A stretch of DNA of 64,000 nucleotides from Macrostomum hystrix (lineage: Eukaryota; Platyhelminthes; Macrostomidae), in NCBI GenBank assembly GCA_950097015.1, contig CATNEN010000038.1:33380501-33444500 (forward strand), read 5' to 3'. Made by a program: the position numbers and the translations under genes. Below the pieces are notes generated by a model. It was given only the letters and a program-made list of their open reading frames with translations. It did no database searches and was not told the DNA's origin. Shown here in pieces: positions 21,001 to 28,953 of this stretch. Position 1 is the stretch's first letter. Each line of letters begins with the position of its first letter.

Positions 21001-22785
21001 TCACTCACCCTGCAATGGTGCCCCACACCCTTCACTCACCCTGCAATGGTGCCTCACACCCTTCACTCACCCTGCAATGGTGCCCTGCACCCTTCACTCA
21101 ACCCTGCAATGGTGCCCCACACCCTTCACTCACCCTGCAATGGTGCCCTGCACCCTTCACTCAACCCTGCAATGGTGCCCCACACCCTTCACTAAACCTG
21201 CAATGGTGCCCACACCCTTCACTCACCCTGCAATGGTGCCCACACCCTTCACTCACCCTGCAATGGTGCCCCACACCCTTCACTAAACCTGCAATGGTGC
21301 CCCACACCCTTCACTAAACCTGCAATGGTGCCCCACACCCTTCACTCAACCTGCAATGGTGCCTCACACCCTTCACTCACCCTGCAATGGTGCCCACACC
21401 CTTCACTCAACCTGCAATGGTGCCTCACACCCTTCACTCAACCTGCAATGGTGCCCCACACCCTTCACTCACCCTGCAATGGTGCCCCACACCCTTCACT
21501 CACCCTGCAATGGTGCCCCACACCCTTCACTAAACCTGCAATGGTGCCCCACACCCTTCACTAAACCTGCAATGGTGCCCCACACCCTTCACTCAACCTG
21601 CAATGGTGCCTCACACCCTTCACTCACCCTGCAATGGTGCCCACACCCTTCATTCAACCTGCAATGGTGCCTCACACCCTTCACTCAACCTGCAATGGTG
21701 CCTCACACCCTTCACTCAACCTGCAATGGTGCCCCACACCCTTCACTCACCCTGCAATGGTGCCCCACACCCTTCACTCACCCTGCAATGGTGCCTCACA
21801 CCCTTCACTCACCCTGCAATGGTGCCCACACCAGCATCGGAGTCAAAAGACACGGCAGCCAGCGAGCTGAACAGCTCGGGTGCAGACGATCCGGCAGCCA
21901 TGAAGGTGGCGCCGGCCACATCCTCTGACAGTTTCAACTTCTCCGAAATCACTTCCAGGGAAGGCACAAAGAAGTCGTCGCAGATGATAGCCATTGCTGG
22001 TCGTTAAATTACAAGTTGATGACAAACTGTATCACTTTATTAACTTTATTAACTTTTCATCCATCAATGTCAACTCGACTATTTCTCACCGATGAACGTG
22101 ATGATCGTCACGACTATGTACAGCACAATCCATCCGGCCAGACTGTTGGTGGACTTTTCAAAGTCGCAGCTTTCCCAGGCCACTCCGGAGTGACTGGATG
22201 CGTTCACCACTTCGCATTTGTAGTTGTAGTGAATGCTGGTGTTTACTGTGACAAACAACAGCTGCCGACTGACCAGTAGGGCGTCTGGAGGAGATTGATA
22301 ATTGAGTGAGATAAGGTTGATAATGTGTTGAGATAAGATTGATAATTGATGGGGTGGGATAAGATTGGTGATGGAGTGAGATAAGATTGATAATGTAGCG
22401 AGATAAGATTGATAATATATTGAGACAAGATCGAGAATGTGGCGAGATAGGATTGATAAAGTAGTAGGACGAGATAAAAATTTAGATGAGACTAGGGTGA
22501 TATTGAGGATAAATTAAGGGCACTGATGTTATATTGGATACTGCAGTGGTTGTATTAAAGACTGATAATAAAATGAGGTGGCTTACCTGCTTGGGCCAAG
22601 GGCACCACATCTCTGACCCCAAAGTAGCCCCACCTGTAGGCGGCTGCAGCAGCGGACGCGAGTACTAGAAAACAAGCCGCCGCAGATGCGCACCTGCCCG
22701 GAGATTGCCTAGCAACCAGGCGAGAGTAGCCCAGACTGCGATCCCACTGACCCTTGCGCTGTCGTGCTGAGTAGAGTCGGACCAT
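6097..22785 (-). CDS. NCKX: K+-dependent Na+/Ca2+ exchanger (SLC24/NCKX family), 10 exons
   Basis: Exons are 22785-22587, 22284-22090, 21996-21813, 19085-19028, 18742-18507, 11762-11705, 10505-10186, 9770-9617, 9191-9021 and 6303-6097. Every junction is GT-AG and all phases agree; the sum is 1782 nt (593 aa plus stop). The family exports Ca2+ and K+ in exchange for Na+ at the plasma membrane. Residues about 33-52 form an N-terminal hydrophobic segment. The alpha-1 repeat (about 157-212) contains [14 protein letters not shown] with Glu172. A hydrophilic loop with clustered cysteines (CCACCACC) follows. The alpha-2 repeat contains [14 protein letters not shown] with Asp469, and GSNVFDI with Asp496. 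The 27-residue spacing between these aspartates matches NCKX2 Asp548 and Asp575, the latter needed for K+ dependence. Introns 3, 5 and 9 are swollen by repeats. A minus-strand leader exon near 23176-23203 may be spliced to the 5' UTR. Confidence 0.93.
6452..8744. repeat. 26-bp minisatellite in exchanger intron 9
   Basis: About 88 tandem units of 25-26 bp (core GGAGACATTGGTTCTCTGCT plus GCTTGG) occur in four main variants. They differ at TTCTCT/TCCTCT/TCCTGT, at CTTGG/CTTAG, and by a TTCTGGTGG ending. The variants are interspersed rather than blocked. Long open frames on both strands (up to about 450 codons, repeating [19 protein letters not shown]-like or [14 protein letters not shown]-like units) are by-products of a stop-poor repeat, since three 26-bp units make 26 codons. 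Confidence 0.95.
9235..9265. repeat. Near-perfect hairpin in exchanger intron 8
   Basis: AGTAGAAAGACCACC and GGTGTCTTTCTACT are complementary except for one bulged C, and are separated by only two bases. It could be a remnant of a small inverted-repeat transposon or a structured RNA element in the intron. Nothing around it decides this. Confidence 0.6.
9838..9955 (+). mobile_element. SINE family 1, 3' fragment
   Basis: It contains GTCTATGGACTGAACAGC and AGCTGCGGCTGTGCTGTCGG with CTGCACATCTGACC, matching the family 1 3' end. It lies in exchanger intron 7. Confidence 0.65.
9956..10085 (-). mobile_element. SINE family 2 fragment
   Basis: The minus strand reads the family 2 body (AATTAACGC..., CAAAGCACAGTGAG, GTGTGAGAGTGCC, TGTCACCAAAT). 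It directly follows the plus-strand family 1 fragment in exchanger intron 7, so two SINE pieces meet tail to tail. Confidence 0.6.
10500..11640. repeat. Diverged direct duplication inside exchanger intron 6
   Basis: The segments about 10505-10670 and about 11461-11640 share, in order, AAGCGTTGATGA, GATGCTCAT, AATTTCCGGA...TTTCCGGTGTTA, TTTTTCC and TTCTATGATGAATGGGGG. The copies are roughly 950 bp apart and clearly diverged. A SINE family 2 fragment (10675-10830) lies between them. They may be the ends of an old element or an old duplication of the exon 7 acceptor flank. Confidence 0.6.
10675..10830 (+). mobile_element. SINE family 2 fragment
   Basis: It contains GTGTACACCGCCTGACAATGAG, GTGTGTGCTCAGGAATGGGC and GGTTGACCAAATGA. 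The tRNA head is absent. The rest of the intron to 11704 is AT-rich and holds no other feature I can support. Confidence 0.6.
12171..12945 (+). repeat. About eight 97-99-bp monomers in the LINE 5' UTR
   Basis: Units begin with GGAAAGGTGTCACCCTT at 12171, 12268, 12365, 12462, 12561, 12658, 12757 and 12853. Two of the 97+99-bp pairs (from 12462 and from 12658) are almost identical, so dimers have been duplicated. Tandem 5' UTR monomers are known as promoter units in mouse L1 and some other LINEs. The same role here is inferred from position. Confidence 0.9.
13040..14650 (+). CDS. LINE ORF1 protein (gag-like)
   Basis: The frame is intact and encodes 536 residues. The start is the first ATG after the monomer array. 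The N-terminal 170 residues are Pro/Ala/Arg-rich and probably disordered. Residues about 175-350 look folded ([17 protein letters not shown], later [24 protein letters not shown]). They may be a nucleic-acid-binding module of the kind carried by LINE ORF1 proteins in place of an RRM. The C-terminal part is basic and low in complexity. No CCHC zinc knuckle is visible, unlike many I/Jockey-clade ORF1 proteins. Its TGA overlaps the ORF2 ATG as ATGA, suggesting ORF2 is translated by termination-reinitiation. Confidence 0.85.
   Translation: MESNNQKQTMEIEEVPTHREGPSSDNITTTAGPSHPGPAPPGIGPNEPLSAKLSSTSGAARRRRLKAKLLASGALEVSNPRLRPKEAQPAITGGRQPTCPAPEEGRAPEANEGYSLPTSSSALDPQSGASVAQPARAAGVEGPRSPRPAAQEGGASGSATGGDRSRPTFAAVARRQPAIVILGRDARLTADQLTQASRVIDGLLWKQTLKGTPLAIKTHATRDSCLLIWPSDAESGRRLLEMLPEQSWEANMAFYREDEPPQTKRHRIFVPAASVVTSSEELRNGLLAVNRDLPAAGLVVHDTIQHPEGRGFTAILGLSDVWMRKYPDDTQIAIGLLKLRIRAFEADKRRKQGVNPTEAAAEGASAPKAARPSVRRHKAQHSHDGKAERAAEGGSDRHPARSTKRKGLLQRAAEAVQSAKLTHLRREASGLLRRAAQPRATGGATVGPSSMEQGPRGPRQIAQGGTLTETMGTTQMVGSATGENRASQDAQYPPAGQEPDPVGEPMETGSPRHLPITEEEEEGLLAQSPQKPEEHQ
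14647..18350 (+). pseudogene. LINE ORF2: endonuclease, reverse transcriptase, RNase H (two frame breaks)
   Basis: The first frame (14647-16602) carries an apurinic-type endonuclease (NSQH near the start, [25 protein letters not shown]) and RT blocks ([41 protein letters not shown]). RT then continues in another frame from about 16530 ([14 protein letters not shown], then the catalytic GYADDV). The RNase H domain lies in a third frame, 17475-18350. All four acidic positions are present: [21 protein letters not shown] and [10 protein letters not shown] cysteine/histidine cluster CTFC...HFICQC follows. The breaks lie near 16528 and 17405. At 17405 this copy has an extra C and a nearby TGA that the 28954 copy lacks, so they are lesions rather than programmed frameshifts. 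An RNase H after RT points to the I/R1-like lineages. Confidence 0.9.
19140..21832 (-). repeat. Array of about 88 copies of the exchanger exon 3/intron 3 junction
   Basis: The unit is 30-31 bp. On the minus strand it reads GGTGTGGGCACCATTGCAGG, identical to the last 20 bases of exchanger exon 3, and then GTGAGTGAAG, the start of intron 3 with its 5' splice site. The rightmost unit is the real exon end (21813-21832). Variants change the donor (GTGAGT, GTTGAGT, GTTTAGT) or C-run length. Blocks recur exactly 742 bp apart (20119, 20861, 21603), giving a higher-order repeat of about 24 units. The array fills nearly all of intron 3. Confidence 0.92.
22290..22500. repeat. Degenerate 23-25-bp tandem repeat in exchanger intron 1
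   Basis: Loose copies of GAGATAAGATTGATAATG(T)-type units occur about eight times, starting five bases from the exon 2 acceptor. On the gene strand the units read as CATTATCAATCTTATCTC, so they replicate the sequence feeding into the polypyrimidine/acceptor region. Confidence 0.75.
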
Positions 22786-23175
22786 GAGCGCGGCGTTCTG
22801 AGTCGCGTGCTACTTTTCGGTTCGATGTCGTTTATGTGGTAGCCTCAACTACGTCTGAAGCTGAACTGTTTTTCTACTGGTTACGGAGGCTCCGAGAAAC
22901 GAAAGCGCTCCAGCGTCAATCTCGATTCGCCCAATGCCTAACTGGCAGCTAAACACCCACCCCAGCTAAATTAGGGCACACAAGCAGCCATTGTCGGCTA
23001 TTCCGTCAATCTGTGGTCCACTAAACCAGCTCTCCTACTGAGAACAGAGCGGCAAATAATTGAGAAGTTTTTTTGGCCAAGAACGGTCTATAGAGTCTCT
23101 CTCTCTGTCTCATCGGTCACAGCAAAAAAAATAGACAGAAGACAGAAAATTAGGTAAAATAGCATTAATACTTAC

Positions 23176-23203
23176 CCGATATAGACGCAGGTGCGAATGG
23201 CAT
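23176..23203 (-). other. Candidate 5' leader exon end of the exchanger gene
   Basis: On the minus strand an ATG-containing segment (ATGCCATTCGCACC...) ends at a strong donor, GG|GTAAGTATT, at 23175. A matching acceptor (CGCGACTCAG) lies just upstream of the exchanger start codon, near 22798. If joined, the upstream ATG is out of frame with the exchanger and would form a short upstream open frame. This rests only on splice signals. Confidence 0.35.
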
Positions 23204-24898
23204 CGTTTTGAAGACTGCACGACCATTCAGCGCACTAATTTACGAACTCACTAATTTACGGCTCAGCCTGTTTGGTGAGATCTGAGCAAACTACTTTATT
23301 AAGGGACCTGTCACAGCGCTTATGCTAAAGGTGGCAAGTGTTCTGTTAAGAAACGCACTCTATAGCTCGTAGCGTTGTAACGAGGGGGCGAGATAAATTT
23401 TGCCTTTCTGTATGAAACTCAGGCGTTAAAAACCAAATTCTCAGGCCCATCGTGAGCAAGATATTAATTTTTTCTCTGGAATTTTTCACTCATATACTCG
23501 TAAGCTAATCTAACAACCATTATTCCGTGCTTCAAAGTCTGGCTTATCTTTTTAATAACTTCGATTATTACTCTGTCTTTTACGAAGCACTTTATTCAGT
23601 TCTCAGCATTCATCTGACCACTGTTGCTGAGTAAAAAAATATTTGCCCAATTCCTGTCACCGCTATGAAATGACCAACTCGCACTGTAGATGAATTCTAA
23701 TTTTAGCTGCATTATAACAATAGTGCATAGTGCAGTTCGTGTTGGCCCAGAAACTAATTGCCCATCTAAAATTAGTTTGGCCACTATCATCTTAAGCCAC
23801 TCGGAACGAAGTACGAACTTTAACTGGAGAAGCTTGCCAATGACGCATAAGGACTGTCAGTCGTGTGTCTTGTAGACAGTGTGGCGGCAAAAGACGCTAT
23901 GAGTGAGCATGGAGTGAGCAGCGAATATTTGCTTTCAGCTTTTTAAGTTACCAGAAAAAAACGATTCACATCTATATAGTCCACAATGAGTTTTTTGCCT
24001 GAAAGTTTAAACTCCGTTTGCAGTCAAACGTACCCACTGTCACCCGCTGTCAAAAATACTAAGTCGTTAGTAGTTTTTAGGATTTCTTTCTGTATGCTAT
24101 AAAAAAAGAAGAAAATTAAACTTAAAAAAATCAAAGTGATGCTTGAATTTTTATTTAGCTGTTCAGAATTTCTGCCTACTAAAATAGAACAAAGTGAGCC
24201 AATTTTTCGACACAAAAATATGTGGCCTATTTGTCCACATCGGCGCGGACTGGAAGACGACCAAGCTCGCTCGCTGGCCGCATTTCACCCGCCTCCGGCT
24301 CTGGTGCCCGAAGTGTAGGACAATTGGTGACGCAAAGGACTCGCCTGAAGCTGGACGGCCTACCAGTCGGTCCGCACCTTCATCCAGTCCGAAGCGCTGC
24401 CCTATGGTTTGGTTTGCTGTAGCGGCAGGATTCAGGACCAGACCGGACTGGATTTCGTCCGCTCGCCGCTCGCTGTCTATGGCTGCAACCAAAACTAAAT
24501 AAGGTATGCGAATTTCTGACCCTATCTATGGCCAAACCTTGCTCAATCGGCATTAGACCAACATATACGTCGTATATAATAAAACTGGGGCAGCTTATTT
24601 AGAGCCGATTTCTTGTCAATCGTGCAGGATTGTCTCTGTCTATGGCCCAGATTGCGACATCAAGGGCGATTCAGACAATGATATTCTTCAATGGAGAGAT
24701 GACGCACGGCTTTTGAGTGCAGCAACGACCTAGGCACGAGTGCGCGTTAGTGCACGAGTGTCTATGGTCGTGGCTGCATGATAAAGCCGAGCGTCGACAT
24801 CATTGACTAACGATTTCAGCAATAGACAATCGTTTCAGCCATTGAATCAAACCAGTCTGATTTGAGGTAGGAATTAATGGGGTTCGCTGGCTGTTAAA
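23204..24898. other. Intergenic region, mostly AT-rich
   Basis: I see no supported gene. It presumably contains the exchanger promoter on its left. The GC-richer stretch 24240-24800 has several copies of the word GTCTATGG (24474, 24637, 24759) and short open frames on both strands. It could be an old repeat belonging to the element that follows, but no family is recognised. Confidence 0.3.
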
Positions 24899-26307
24899 GT
24901 GAATAAAATTTCAGAATGGCTGAAACATCCGAAACTCAACCTAAGCTACTTTCCGAACGAGCTTGTTAGCGGATTGACAACAGAGGAGTTGACTAGTCAA
25001 GCTGAATTGAACGCAATGAACGATCTCGTGGAGAAAGTGATGTATGAGGACACCGACTGTCCAACGCTGGATGCCTCTGGATGGTTCACTCTGCTGCCTT
25101 CAACAGAAGATACCATAAAGGAACTAGAAGCTATTGTTGGCCAGCAGTACGACGCAACGAAAGTTCAATCCACTGAGAAGCAAGAAGTTGCGGCTGTTCG
25201 TAAACTGAAGGTTTTTTTGACAGCTCATTCGCTTAATTGCGACATCGACAACTGTACGTGATATTGCATATCTGGCTGAAAAACTAAAGTACTTTTACGC
25301 GACGCTACGAAAGGATGACAAGTCCTTCTATGCACCGACTACGCTTATCTGCTGGAGAGCTGGGCTCTTCCGGTATTTTCTGCGTGTTCGCCAGTTGAAC
25401 ATCATCGAAAACGTCGCATTTGCGCAGGCAAATTTGGCACTTAAGGCTGTTGGCCGTCTGTTCCTTAAAGCCGGTGGGAGGATCCTACATTTTAAAGCAA
25501 TTTGTAAGGAGGACATGGAGAAGCTGGCGTTCTACTTTGACCGGTAATCTCCCACCGTGTTGTGATGTGACAAGAGGTGTACTTTGTTCTCGTGTATTTT
25601 TTTGGTCAACGCGGTCGTGAGTGGTATCGTGGATTGACGACTGAAAGTCTGGTTTTTGAGACCAACAACGTGTGCGGAACTGTCATTCGTCTACGGACTG
25701 GGCTGCAAAAGACTTTGGGCGCTAGACTCTCGACAGGTGCAATGAACGACAACAAGGAAGCGGTCATCCGGGCTACTGGTGGAACCCAATGCCCTGTGCA
25801 GGCCGTTCAACTGTACCTTGAGAAGCGTAGCTCCACCGCTGGTTTGACGGAAGACTCGCCGCTGCTTCTGACGCCCAAAAAGAAGCCGGTTTTCGGCGCA
25901 CCTTGGTTCACCAAGATTCCACTTGGTGTGAACAGTGTCGGTGCAATGATGAAGGCAATATCGACATCGGCTGGATTGTCCAAGGAGTACACATCGCATT
26001 GCATTCGACCGACTGTCATCTCTGATCTTCACGAAGCTGGTTTTTCGGTTGGAACAAATTTGCAACATCACGGGTCACAAGGAGACCAAGACTGTTCAAA
26101 GGTTAGTACAAGTGAGATATGTTTGTTAAACAGTAAATTTAATTTACTCTACATTCTCAATGTACTATACATTATCCTACACTACACAGGTACCTGACGC
26201 ATGGAAAGCGCAAGGCCACGGAGAGTGGCTTCGCGCACTCGTTTTATGGCCATTATTTAACGCCGAAACATACTACAGTATATAATCTACCATTGCCGAG
26301 AACTTAA
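24899..26307 (+). pseudogene. Crypton-like tyrosine recombinase (DUF3504-type), decayed
   Basis: The segments read, in changing frames, like the tyrosine recombinase module shared by Crypton transposons and proteins such as ZMYM2/QRICH1. The N-terminal part is 24899-25261. A core-binding part follows in another frame to about 25546 (FYAPTTLICWRAGLFRYFL). The catalytic part is 25577-26100 (FFGQRGREWYRGLT, CPVQAVQLYLEKR, SKEYTSHCIRPT with the catalytic Arg). After a single-base break near 26050 it continues ICNITGHK. A plausible intron (26101-26190) then joins to RYLTHGKRK, ending at the TAA at 26305. Stops and breaks near 24964, 25253, 25547 and 26050 make it non-functional as it stands. No flanking terminal repeats were identified. 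Confidence 0.7.
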
Positions 26308-26599
26308 ATTTCGAGCTAGGACCACTCTACGTTTATTAAATTCGCAGGTTCGCAGGTTCGTCTAAAGTTAGTTCACATTTGGATGTGAAGCGTCGCTTCA
26401 AGTTGATATTGAAAAAAATGAAGAAAAATCGTGCAAAATTTGTTAGGCATTTTTACAAAGACTTTGTACAGAAAAATTGGAGTTTTGGAGTTTGTAAATA
26501 AATAGTAAAATATTACCTTGCATATAACCAGCATGCAGTTTCTAATTGCGTATAATATAAATGCCTTTTCCTTTCTGTCTATGCCTTCCAACAATAATT

Positions 26600-27080
26600 C
26601 ACCGCTCCCTACCGCTCCCCACCGCTCCCTACCGCTCCCTACTGCTGCATACCACTCCCTACCGCTCCCTACCGCTCCCTACCGCTCCCTACCGCTGCTT
26701 ACCGCTCCCTACAGCTCCCCACCGCTCCCTACCGCTCCCTACTGCTGCATACCACTCCCTACCGCTCCCTACCGCTCCCTACTGCTGCATACCACTCCCT
26801 ACCGCTCCCTACCGCTGCTTACCACTCCCTACCGCTGTTTACCGCTCCCTACCGCTCCCTAAAGCTGCTTACCGCTCCCTACCGCTCCCTACCGCTCCCT
26901 ACCGCTCCCTACCGCTCCCAACCGCTGCTTACCGCTCCCTAAAGCTCCCTAAAGCTGCTTACCGCTCCCTACCGCTCCCTATAGCTCTCTAAAGCTCCTA
27001 CCGCTCCCAACCGCTCCCTACCACTCCCTACCGCTCTCTACAGCTCCCTACCACTCCCTACCGCTCTCTACCGCTTGTAT
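26600..27080 (+). repeat. 10-bp minisatellite (CTCCCTACCG)n
   Basis: About 48 copies of CTCCCTACCG occur, with variants CTGCTTACCG, CTCCCTAAAG, CTGCATACCA and CTCCCTACCA. Variants cluster in short blocks, suggesting unequal exchange. The open frames reading SLPLPTAPYR repeats are artefacts. Confidence 0.93.
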
Positions 27081-27261
27081 TTAACTGCAAGCTCTCTAAC
27101 TTTTACGCGAATTTAAAACTAGTATTCAAATTTTTACGTTAAAGTAAGGTGTACCACCGTTGTGGTAAATTAAAAACCACAGCTTCTACTAACAGTAGTA
27201 GTTTGATTAGGGAGAGCTGGGAGAGCTGTTTGGAGAGTTTGGAGAGTAAGTTTGGAGAATA

Positions 27262-27552
27262 GATAGATCTATCAATCTATCCATCTATCTATCTATCTAT
27301 CTATCCATCTATCTATCTATCGATTTATCTATTTATCTGTCTATCTATCCATCAATCTATCTATATATCTATCCATCTATCTATCTATCCATCAATCCAT
27401 CTATCTATTTATCCATCCATCTATCCATATATCCATCTATCTATTTATCTATCTATCCATCAATCTATCTATATATCTATCCATCTATCTATCTATCCAT
27501 CAATCCATCTATCTATTTATCCATCCATCTATCTATCTATCTATCTATCTAG
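27262..27552 (+). repeat. Tetranucleotide (ATCT)n with an internal longer period
   Basis: ATCT/ATCC/ATCA/TTTATC units fill the interval. A stretch of about 110 bp beginning CTATCTATCCATCAATCTAT is repeated almost exactly, so a block duplication is superimposed on the tetranucleotide. Confidence 0.9.
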
Positions 27553-27646
27553 CACAGCTATGCATCCCTCGAAAACAGCTTCGCTGACAGCACATCATGT
27601 TAAGGGCCTAGTAACTGTTATTTTAGTTGTTTTTTATCATGAAGTG

Positions 27647-27652
27647 TTTATT
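27647..27652 (-). terminator. Poly(A) signal AATAAA of the secreted-peptide gene
   Basis: AATAAA is on the minus strand about 163 bp past the stop codon at 27815. Confidence 0.6.
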
Positions 27653-27814
27653 TGCCGCTGAATTTAACTTTGAAATGACCAAAGCAATTTACTGTATAAA
27701 TTTCTATGAACAACAAAATTATGTTCTCAGAACACCTGTTAATCAAGTGATGTTGTGCTATTCGCTCAGATTATAGCTGGCATTCTTAGTCTATGGTTCC
27801 AGGCGTTGTACACC

Positions 27815-28358
27815 TTACTGCAGCTTCTGCAGCTTCTGGCTTAAAATGAAATTGGTACAGAAGCACTGGCAGGGCATGTCGCTGCTACCGTAGTTATACC
27901 AGCTTCTGGGGCATTGAAATGCCACCTGGCACAGATGACGACAGGTCATGCGCCAATTAGCGATTAGCTTGGCTGCGGGTAGCGGGTGGAATCGGGTGTT
28001 TAGTCGTTAGATTTAACAATATTAAATGTTTGGTCATACACTATAGTCAAACAAAGGCGTCCCACAAAGGCGTTAGTTGCAAGCCACAAGCCACAAGCCA
28101 ATTTGCGAGAGGGCAACGCGTTCGACCGCTCTGCAACTCACCCCCGTGTGTGACTTTCCTTTCTATTTATTTTGCATCCCCCAGTTACAAAGTGCTCAGA
28201 TTTTATTTACCGTGAGCAGCCGGGATGAAAGACAGACGCTTTCGCAGCCCAACCAAGGCAGGAGGGTCGGCAGACACCGCAGCTCCATTCGTCAGCGACA
28301 CCGCGATGACAGCGGCTATCAGAGTCAGCAGAATCCAGGGGCGAATCATTGGTCCCAT
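27815..28358 (-). CDS. Secreted, dibasic-processed six-cysteine peptide precursor, two exons
   Basis: Exon 1 is 28358-28211 (donor CACG|GTAAAT) and exon 2 is 27972-27815 (acceptor CTACCCGCAG|CC). Both are phase 1 and give 101 residues. Residues 1-30 are a classic signal peptide (PWILLTLIAAVIAVSL, small residues before the predicted cut after AAVSA). A short propeptide ends in Lys-Arg at 40-41, a prohormone convertase site. The remaining 60 residues hold six cysteines at 60, 64, 70, 84, 86 and 88, spaced C-x3-C-x5-C-x13-C-x-C-x-C. A TATA box lies about 100 bp upstream of the ATG and AATAAA lies downstream, so the unit looks complete. The layout fits a neurohormone, defensin-like or other secreted effector peptide; no family is recognised. 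If intron 1 is retained, the frame stops at once (TAA at 28203). Confidence 0.75.
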
Positions 28359-28455
28359 CTTGACTGTGCTCAGCGTTCAGATTCGCAAGAGGCTCTGTTC
28401 GATACGGTAGATGCTCGGTCGGCAGCAGGTTCCGCTTCGGGGCAACGAGCGGCGA

Positions 28456-28463
28456 TATTTATA
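28456..28463 (-). promoter_or_regulatory. TATA box of the secreted-peptide gene
   Basis: TATAAATA on the minus strand is preceded by a GC-rich stretch (GGCCC). It predicts transcription from about 28428 and a 5' leader of about 70 nt before the ATG at 28358. Confidence 0.65.
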
Positions 28464-28953
28464 GGGCCAGAGCAAGGACAGGACTACTCAGTTGGGGTTG
28501 CGGCTGCGAGCAGCCAATGAGAATCAGTTAATGTCGTTCAAATAAAAAAGCGGGGGCGGCTGTGAAGGCGGACTCAATTGAGCCGGTCTCAGCTGTGGTC
28601 TGATGTCGCTTGCTTACGACCGTCTTTGATTAATCAAACCTAGTCAAAGGAGACTGCCAGTACTACCGTCTTTGCCGCTTTCATATTTTCTTGTGATCAA
28701 CGCGTTGAGAACTTTTGCTTCTGGTTCTAATGAAAACGCGGCGAAATTTCCGCCTCGGAAACAACAGATTACTGAACCGCTATTGAGGACTGGGATAATC
28801 GCTTGGGATCTGGCAAAAACAAGTAAGGGGGACTCATTTAGCAAGGAGACTCTTCTGGAATTGAATTTTTCTAGGTGATGCTTGGTAGGTCTTACCTCAG
28901 GATTTTCTGAGTTCTGAGTCTTACCTGAGGATTTTGGAGAGTAGTTAGTCCTA

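Noticed and set aside
19071-21928. Long plus-strand open frames reading [26 protein letters not shown] repeats in part
   Set aside because: They are generated by the 30-31-bp junction-derived array, which is antisense to the exchanger gene. There are no start context, splice sites or non-repeat coding flanks.
24194-24502. Coding exon upstream of the recombinase relic
   Set aside because: Open on both strands but without protein-like composition or splice sites; GC-rich short frame only.
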